Source: Stereum hirsutum FP-91666 SS1
Lineage: Eukaryota > Basidiomycota > Agaricomycetes > Russulales > Stereaceae
Assembly (NCBI RefSeq): GCF_000264905.1
Contig: NW_006763147.1
Coordinates: 124,001-188,000 of the forward strand
DNA: 64,000 bases
Reading direction: 5' to 3'
Shown here: positions 57,866 through 64,000 of the stretch, piece by piece
Layout: each line of letters opens with the position of its first letter
How positions within the stretch are numbered: position 1 is the stretch's first letter
Notes under the pieces: generated by a model
Seen by the model: only the letters and a program-made list of their open reading frames with translations
What the model was told of the DNA's origin: nothing
The model's database searches: none
Program-made: the position numbers and the translations under genes

Positions 57866-60800
57866 TTACCATGTAGTGGATACCACCATGGGCAATACCG
57901 TCTCAGACCGCAAAATATTCCCAGGCATAGAACGAGCTCGGGGCCGGGTAGGTCTAAAAGCGAGTAGCTCGCTTGCTATGCTTGCTGTCGAAGACGAGGG
58001 TGCGGCTCCAGCATATGCCGATGACGGAGATGGCTGAACCACTGAAATGTCCACAGGAGTTGTACGAGCGGAATGTGATATCCCCGTTACCATATAGGCC
58101 CCTGGATGTGGTGACCTCGTCCGTGACCTTACTGTAATTGAATTGGATGATCTTGCAGAATGACTATAGACGGGATCTCCAGATGGTCCGTAGGGAGATT
58201 CTCCATTCTGTGGCGTAGACGACGTTGTCGGTGGCGGCCTTGAATCGTAAGCGTACTCTGCCGCACGAGATGGGCTTACCAGTGCATACGTTCTTGGTCT
58301 ACCGACGTTGGTCCCCGGGTAAGTCCTCCAATTTGGCTTTGGTGGAGCCGCACCTGGGGACGGAGGCGAGGCTGGCCCGGGGCGACCCGACGTGACCGCG
58401 AGATAGTTTGCAGGGCCCTCAACATGATATGGCAGTGAATTCTCCGCCGACGCTACTGCGTGGTCGTTGAGAACTGAATCGGCCCACTGATGCCGCGAAT
58501 CAGGCAAAGGCGGGATGAAGAGGGGTGACGAAGATCTGGGCAATTCGCTGGCTGGCGAAACGGAATAACTCTGTGGCTGGGATGATGGGCTTGCAGGTCC
58601 CGGCGATGGCGAATGCGCTTGTAGTACACCAGACGTTGCCGTCGACATCGACGTTGGGGTCGGTAAAACTGTAGCCTCATGTGGCGGGAACGATGTGGGT
58701 GGACTGGATGGCAGTTCTGGTTCGTCATACGGAGCCGGATGGAAGAAATTCTCGTGCACCTCGGGAGGAGTATATATGCTATAGCCCTGTGGATACGTAG
58801 GTGTGGAAAAGAGGGAATATTCATCTGGTGAGTCGTCCGGGGGGAAATAGGACGGAGAGAAGTGGTACGCAGAGGAGTGGTACGGTTGTAGTGGGACTTG
58901 AGCTCTCGATGGTCGTGAATAGGGCGACCGGTATAATGAAAGGTCACCCGGATACGGTCGACCGGAATACACCATCGATAGTCTTACGGGGGTCTGATTC
59001 GGAGCAGCATGCATTGGATCAGACAAAGACGATGAGACCCATGGTGGTAAAGGCAGATTCATAGGTTCGTTAGGATCGCGCATGGGCTGTGGGGTTGCAA
59101 CAACTTGGGCGGAATGGGGACTCTGGTTCATGGTCGACACAGGTAAGGCGTTGGAACGTCTGGGAGGGGATGGAATATAGGCTGCCGAGGTTGACGGCGA
59201 TGAGAAGGAAGTGGGTACATGGACTGCAGGGTCGCTGTTCTGCGCTGGACGTCTCTCAAAGGGATAGGGACCCTGTTTCGTACTCAATGCAGGCAAGGCG
59301 TCGGAACGTCTGGGAGGGGATGAAACATATTCCGCCGACGAGGCCGACGGCGGTGGGATGGGAGTAGATACTTGAGCAGTATGGTCGCTGCTCTGCGCTG
59401 GGCGTCTTTCCCATGGCATTGGTAAGAAACCAGAAAATGGTGTACGGTTCGGCCGCGGTGGTATGAAAGGGGGTGAGGATGCTCTGGATGGGCCCGCGGT
59501 TGTTTCCGTAGGGAGGATATTGCTTTGGTTTGACGCAGGAGGGGAAATCTGGTATACGTTTATCACTGAAGGTCTTGTGAGCCTGGAAGCGAGTGGTGGG
59601 GGCATAGCCGGAGGAGGAGAAGCGCCTTGCGACAGCGACAATGAGCTAGGCCTTGTGCTGTTGACAGAGAACCTCGTATGATTTGCATGCCGAGGTGTAC
59701 TGTTTCCTGGAACTGCGCGCGAAATATCTTTAGGGTAGAATCGACGAAAGGACGAAGGGAAAACAACTGTACATACCTTCGTCTTCAGGTGCCAATGTTT
59801 GGAAAGCCACCAAGATCTTAGCTTTGACTCTGTCCCGATGCCAACGAGCGGAGCTCCCAGCACCAAGCTCAGCGCTTCGAACCTGCAGGCTAGACGCCAG
59901 TGGGCGCCATAGCTCGGTGGTAAGCCGTGCATTTCCCGGAAGTTCTCGGCGAATAAGGAGAACGAAATGGATTATCGTGGTTGAAAAGCGACACAGAGAG
60001 GAACACTTTTTGCCATCATGGTTGTATTCGACGTTGTGTAAACGATGGCTCCAAGCATTGTGATCGGAATCCAGCCGTTGCAAGAAATACACGATTCTGA
60101 TTATCAACGTGGTGATTGGCTCAAGCTGGCTCTGATCTCGAATCCCCACGATGCCCTTCACTGTTAAACTTGAACGTAGCTGTATGAGCACGAACTCCAA
60201 CCAGTCCAGTTTTTCGGTAGCAGAGGCTCCGGAAGTGTCCTTCTCGAGCTCGGTGGACAGTGCGTCCAACACGAGGTCTACACCTCGAATGATGTCCGCA
60301 ACGGAAGTACCGCCTTTCATGACAGACCATGAAATAACCCATTGTACGAATGACTGCAGCACGCGACGCTCATGCGTCAATAATCCTGGACTGACACCGA
60401 GCGTCATTACCAATGAGATTCGTTTGAGACTTCCCGCCTTGATTTTGTTCGGATCGCTATTTAACGAATGAGCGAGTGCCTTGTAAACAAGTGAAAGGGT
60501 CTCCGATGATTGTGCATCAATAAGCCGCATCATAGCTGACTTCAGGTCTTTGGTCTCCTCCCAATACTGTTGAAGATGTGAATGCAGAACTCGAGCGAGG
60601 AACGGAACAACGGTTTCGCCTAGAGGGGAATGAGACGTCGTTTTATCCAGATCGGTAAGGTCTGCGAGTAGTAGTCCTATTATCGGCACCTCTTGGGCGA
60701 TCACAGAGTCATGGTACCGCTCGGGGGCATCGCTCAACGGATCGGAGCAGACGAGCTTGTGCATTGCACTAGCGAACGGACAATTCCACAGAATCGATGA

Positions 60801-62744
60801 CCATTTCGTACCGGTCACGGTGAAGGAATATCGCTCAGCGGACTTTACGAGAAGTGGCACCAGATGCAATCTCTCCTGAGGTTTATATCCGTAACCTAAC
60901 AACGAAAAATAATGTCAGCGCCATGAGTGAAGAATTACAGAGAGTCAAACCGACAGGAGCCCGCAAACTCACTTTGCCAAGGACGAATAGACTGGGAAAT
61001 GATACCGGCGGCCGTGATATTGCTACGAGAACTCGCTTCGTCAGACAACATGTAAGACAGGGAGGATATTTCGTATTTCATGGATTGCAATGGGGACTGG
61101 ATAGACCCCTGGCTTGAATGGCGCTGCTCAATGAGGGATGAGAAAGCGGCAACAGCTTGGTCAAGAACATCGTCTTCGTGGATTCTCTGAAGAGTGTTAT
61201 GAAAGGCCACATATTCATGGTCCTCAATACTAGTACTCGATCTATACGATTTCATGTTCATCTCATCCGCTAATCCGCTGGGAGAGATTGGAGAAGCCAG
61301 CGGGACTTCATCGACCGGCCAGACAGTGGGATTAACGTGAGCACCCATTATGTTTTTCAGGCATGACCCGAGATGGAGATAGAGCGCGCGTAAAAATCGT
61401 CGCGCGAAGGCTATCACGTTCCGACCGTAAACAGCGCAGAATACGGACAGAGTGGATTGGAATGGGGATGTATCAGCAAACCAACAACCATGAAGGACAG
61501 TCCAGGTCGTATAAGCCCCGACCGTAACGGCGAGAAGCGAGGAAACTATCCCAGCAGCAAACACAGGAATGAAGGACTCGGAAAGCGGGACAGTGGTTGA
61601 AATCAGGTTGTCTAGTAGCCCAACCACGAATAAGACCACAGGTATGATCAAAAGCTGGGGAAGTATTTCGATTGCGGGAGCAAGCAGTCGATTTGCCTGT
61701 TCCCAACGACGATGAAGGTCGCCTAGTCTCTTATGGGCAGGCGTGTGGCTTGAGCGACCGAGCATACCGATATAGCCTCTACTCGTGACTGCCAAAGCAG
61801 CTACCGAAATCTGGGAATGAGATATGTTCATATTAGGAGGGCCCGAATGCAAAGTAGCTTAGCGTCAAGACTTACGCTGAGAATGAGGGATATCGACCAG
61901 TACAAGTTCAGTCGCACAGCGCTTCCATCAGGCTGGAAAGGCGTGGGGGGCGCGATATCTAGATGCGCTGTGTCTGTCCCGCTTATCACGATGAGCAATT
62001 CGGTCAGATTTCGAAGCAAATCGTTCGTCTCAGATGCCGGATCCTGTGCAAGGCCGGCCAGTGACTCTACGAAAAAGGTTGCAATAATGGCGGAAAATAG
62101 TGCAATCTGAGTGGTGTTCAAGTCAAGGTCCTCGTTCTTCGTTGAAATGTGAATATGCCAGACGCACAAAAACTAGCATAGTGTCGAGAGTGCCTTTCCA
62201 TCGATCGATTGTGGGTTGGATGTGGCTCAAGTGTGAGCGAAGTAATGGACCCCAGGCAGAAGAACTAGTTGCTGGGACCGATGGGATTGGCTTTTTGGTG
62301 ATATCCGCTTCATGAGCAGCAACAAGTCATGGGATGCCACAGCTTCGAAAGATCATGAAGGCGTACCAGCAGAAACCTGCGTTTCACGCATCTCCCTTAG
62401 GACGGTCAGGATCTCCTGAGATATCTCACCTACCAATCGCTCGTCCCGTTCAGTAAACTACCAGCATGTTTGATGACTAATGAACGTACCATTGGAGTTT
62501 TTCTGGCTTTTTCTTTCTCCCAGGAGCCTCTCCGTGAGTTCGATCTGCTTCTGCATCAGCTTGATCATATCCTCGAATCCAGCCGCCTCCCTATAAGAGT
62601 TTCAGCACCAACATCGTGTCTTGATCAACATTGAACTCTCAATCGGCCGAATGAGACTCACATAGACTGATCAGGATGAGATGTTCTGATAACGATGTCT
62701 GGTGGTGGTCCATAAGTCGGATTGGCCCAAGTTCCCGTAGCCAT
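57866..62744 (-). CDS. DUF6535 membrane protein B with long Pro/Ser-rich C-terminal extension
   Basis: Exons: 62744-62662, 62590-62490, 62429-62367, 62307-62168, 62106-61876, 61810 to about 60977, 60895-59777 and 59727-57866. Introns match those of DUF6535 A. The core is SSAWGPLLRSHLSHIQPTID, four membrane helices (IALFSAIIATFFVESL; LYWSISLILS; LLPQLLIIPVVLFVVGLLDN; FIPVFAAGIVSSLLAV) and a helical cytosolic region (LVPLLVKSAERYSFTV). A 49-nt intron (59776-59728) then joins in frame to a tail of about 620 residues rich in Pro, Ser, Tyr and Arg, with no predicted fold, ending VLPMVVSTTW. Paralogue A has only a 38-residue end instead. Function unknown. The start MATGTWANPTYGPPPDIVIR is the first ATG and precedes the first conserved helix. 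Intact as read. Confidence 0.85.
59110..59420 (-). repeat. Two diverged 51-residue repeats in the DUF6535 B tail
   Basis: Unit 1 starts ERRPAQSSDHTAQVSTP and contains SSPPRRSDALPALSTK. Unit 2 starts ERRPAQNSDPAVHVPTS and contains PSPPRRSNALPVSTMN. Period about 153 nt. Confidence 0.7.
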
Positions 62745-63557
62745 TCAAGTTGACCCTTAAAATAAGGCCTGAAGGGACAGGTAGAAATCAGCACCAGAGG
62801 ATGACCACTACCGCAACTTGAGACTAGTGATGGTAACCAGTAAACCGTTGGTCGATGGTAGCGTTTCGCTGTAGACGCCGTTGTCCATGTGGTTCGTGAG
62901 GAGATACGTGATAAGCCTGGGGAAAGATGTCTAGACGCGGTGAGTCACAATACCCTACTCAAATGTTGCCATAAAAGAAGGAGTGCGTTTCTGATGCCAT
63001 TCAAGAACGATGGTGGACTCTTCACGGAGGAAGCAGATACAAGGCGTGAAACAAATCGGAGAACGTGAGGTTGACTGAGGTAGTGGCCGTATCTTCACAT
63101 GACGCGCGCGGCTCTGTAGAGGATGTGCCACCCGGAATAAGCCGACCCCTGATATCTTTCGTGTGCACCAAACGTCAGTACTCAGTACTCAGTGCTTACC
63201 AGTCAGTCAAAAATCTCCTTTTGACAGAAGAAAGATCCCAGGGAACGACTTTCGACACATCCTTTGATCGTTGCAGACGCGGTTATGACATCATCTCCCG
63301 CAGGATCCGGGATCGTTAGGTCATTTACAGTGGTGCTTTTTCCACTAGCAAAAAGGACTGGGTCTGTCATTGTGAAAGCAGCTCGAATACGAGAGGATCA
63401 TGTGTACAATAAATCTAGGAGACAGCTCTGAATCAGACATGCATAAAGGGCCTAGAAAATGCCAAAAGGTCGTGAAGTATCACCATCATCGAGAAGGTGT
63501 TCGTGAATTGTACAGAACCTTCAGGGTATGCTCAGTTTTCTCCTCTCTTGGGGCGAC
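62745..63557. other. Intergenic, upstream of DUF6535 B
   Basis: About 810 bp with only shadow frames. A short tandem CAGTACT occurs near 63176-63190. Confidence 0.45.
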
Positions 63558-64000
63558 CTACTGCACCTTTGGCCTTTCCTTCCCCTTTCCCTTCGTCTTA
63601 TGCTGTTTACGCACATATCGTCTCACGCCAGGCAGCCCAAACTATTACATCCAGCACCAGCGCCGCCATAAGCCAGCCGTCAGAGACTTGATAATCAAAT
63701 CAGGCCAACAAAAGACGCACCCTGATCAACGGATATATAGTCAAGACCGCTCCGCCCAAAGCCCAGGCATACTTGACCTTGGTCGGGAATGGTTCTGGGA
63801 ATTGTCCCTTGCTGAACTTGAGAATGACAAGGAGCTCCGTCGCTACGGTGGCCAGGAGGATCCATACATGTTGACCCATTCGGATGGCACGTCTAGAGCG
63901 AGTCAAATTGATACAGCGGCAGCAACGTGGGGGAGGGAGAACGAACCGTGGATCGTTGATATATTGATAGAGCTCTCTTGTAGCGGGGAGGGCGCAGAGG
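63558..64000 (-). CDS. Small membrane protein, 3' part (5' end outside window)
   Basis: Three exons are visible: edge to 63947, 63892-63721 and 63641-63558. The protein has LYQYINDPR, then two hydrophobic helices (QHVWILLATVATELLVIL; VKYAWALGGAVLTIYPLI) and a basic cytosolic tail (RRYVRKQHKTKGKGKERP). The last junction is my choice: the donor AGG/GTGCGT at 63720 and acceptor at 63642 give a 79-nt intron and a sensible basic tail. Reading on without splicing would stop after eight residues. I do not recognise the family. The start lies right of position 64000. Confidence 0.55.

Noticed and set aside
59728..59932. A start codon at 59932 for a separate gene holding the Pro/Ser-rich tail
   Set aside because: This part overlaps the conserved DUF6535 core exon in another frame; splicing core to tail explains both.
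1..64000. CRISPR arrays, rRNA genes, prophage or viral genes, and toxin genes
   Set aside because: No repeat-spacer pattern, rRNA-like stretch, or viral or toxin protein was seen; the sequence is eukaryotic and intron-rich.

Overview
The window is nuclear DNA of a filamentous basidiomycete, most likely an agaricomycete. Genes are dense and carry many 50-80 nt GT-AG introns. The families present (DUF6535, BTB of the basidiomycete type, F-box/LRR tandem duplicates, a secreted basidiomycete-type family) and the conserved housekeeping proteins all fit. All identifications come from reading translated exons; nothing was searched against a database.

Layout. 1-5 kb: the 5' part of KRE33/NAT10 (minus, runs off the left edge) and a divergent BTB gene. 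5.7-12.2 kb: three tandem F-box/leucine-rich proteins on the minus strand, the middle one with a one-base frameshift in a G8 run. 12.9-13.9 kb: a Ser/Pro-rich protein with repeated R-R-x-S motifs. 14.3-17.7 kb: two tandem SAM-dependent methyltransferases that both use an 18-nt microexon for the SAM-binding glycine loop. 19.8-35.3 kb: a possible carbon-utilisation block, with two JEN-type monocarboxylate transporters at the outer ends, a hexose-type transporter, a polyol/ketose SDR and a transketolase/dihydroxyacetone-synthase-like enzyme. 36-40.2 kb: a head-to-head mitochondrial pair, a LYR-motif protein and SAM50. 41.5-45.7 kb: a DUF6535 membrane protein gene whose coding sequence is split by a 944-bp hAT-like element with an 8-bp target duplication. 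46.2-51.8 kb: a head-to-head pair, EBP2 (ribosome biogenesis) and PRP6 (tri-snRNP). 51.8-52.9 kb: a MITE and an N-gap flanked by identical 442-bp copies, probably an unmerged contig overlap. 53.5-56.3 kb: a secreted protein and a small lysine-rich protein. 57.9-62.7 kb: a second DUF6535 gene, fused to a roughly 620-residue Pro/Ser-rich tail. 63.6 kb to the end: the 3' part of a small membrane protein gene.

Housekeeping genes (KRE33, SAM50, LYR, EBP2, PRP6) alternate with fast-evolving accessory families. The mobile material is all small and non-autonomous: a hAT-like element, a Tc1/mariner-like MITE, a third TIR element and a tRNA-like SINE candidate. No rRNA, intact tRNA, CRISPR array, virus or toxin gene was seen. 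Exon borders were set by hand from splice consensus, reading frame and comparison between paralogues in the window.
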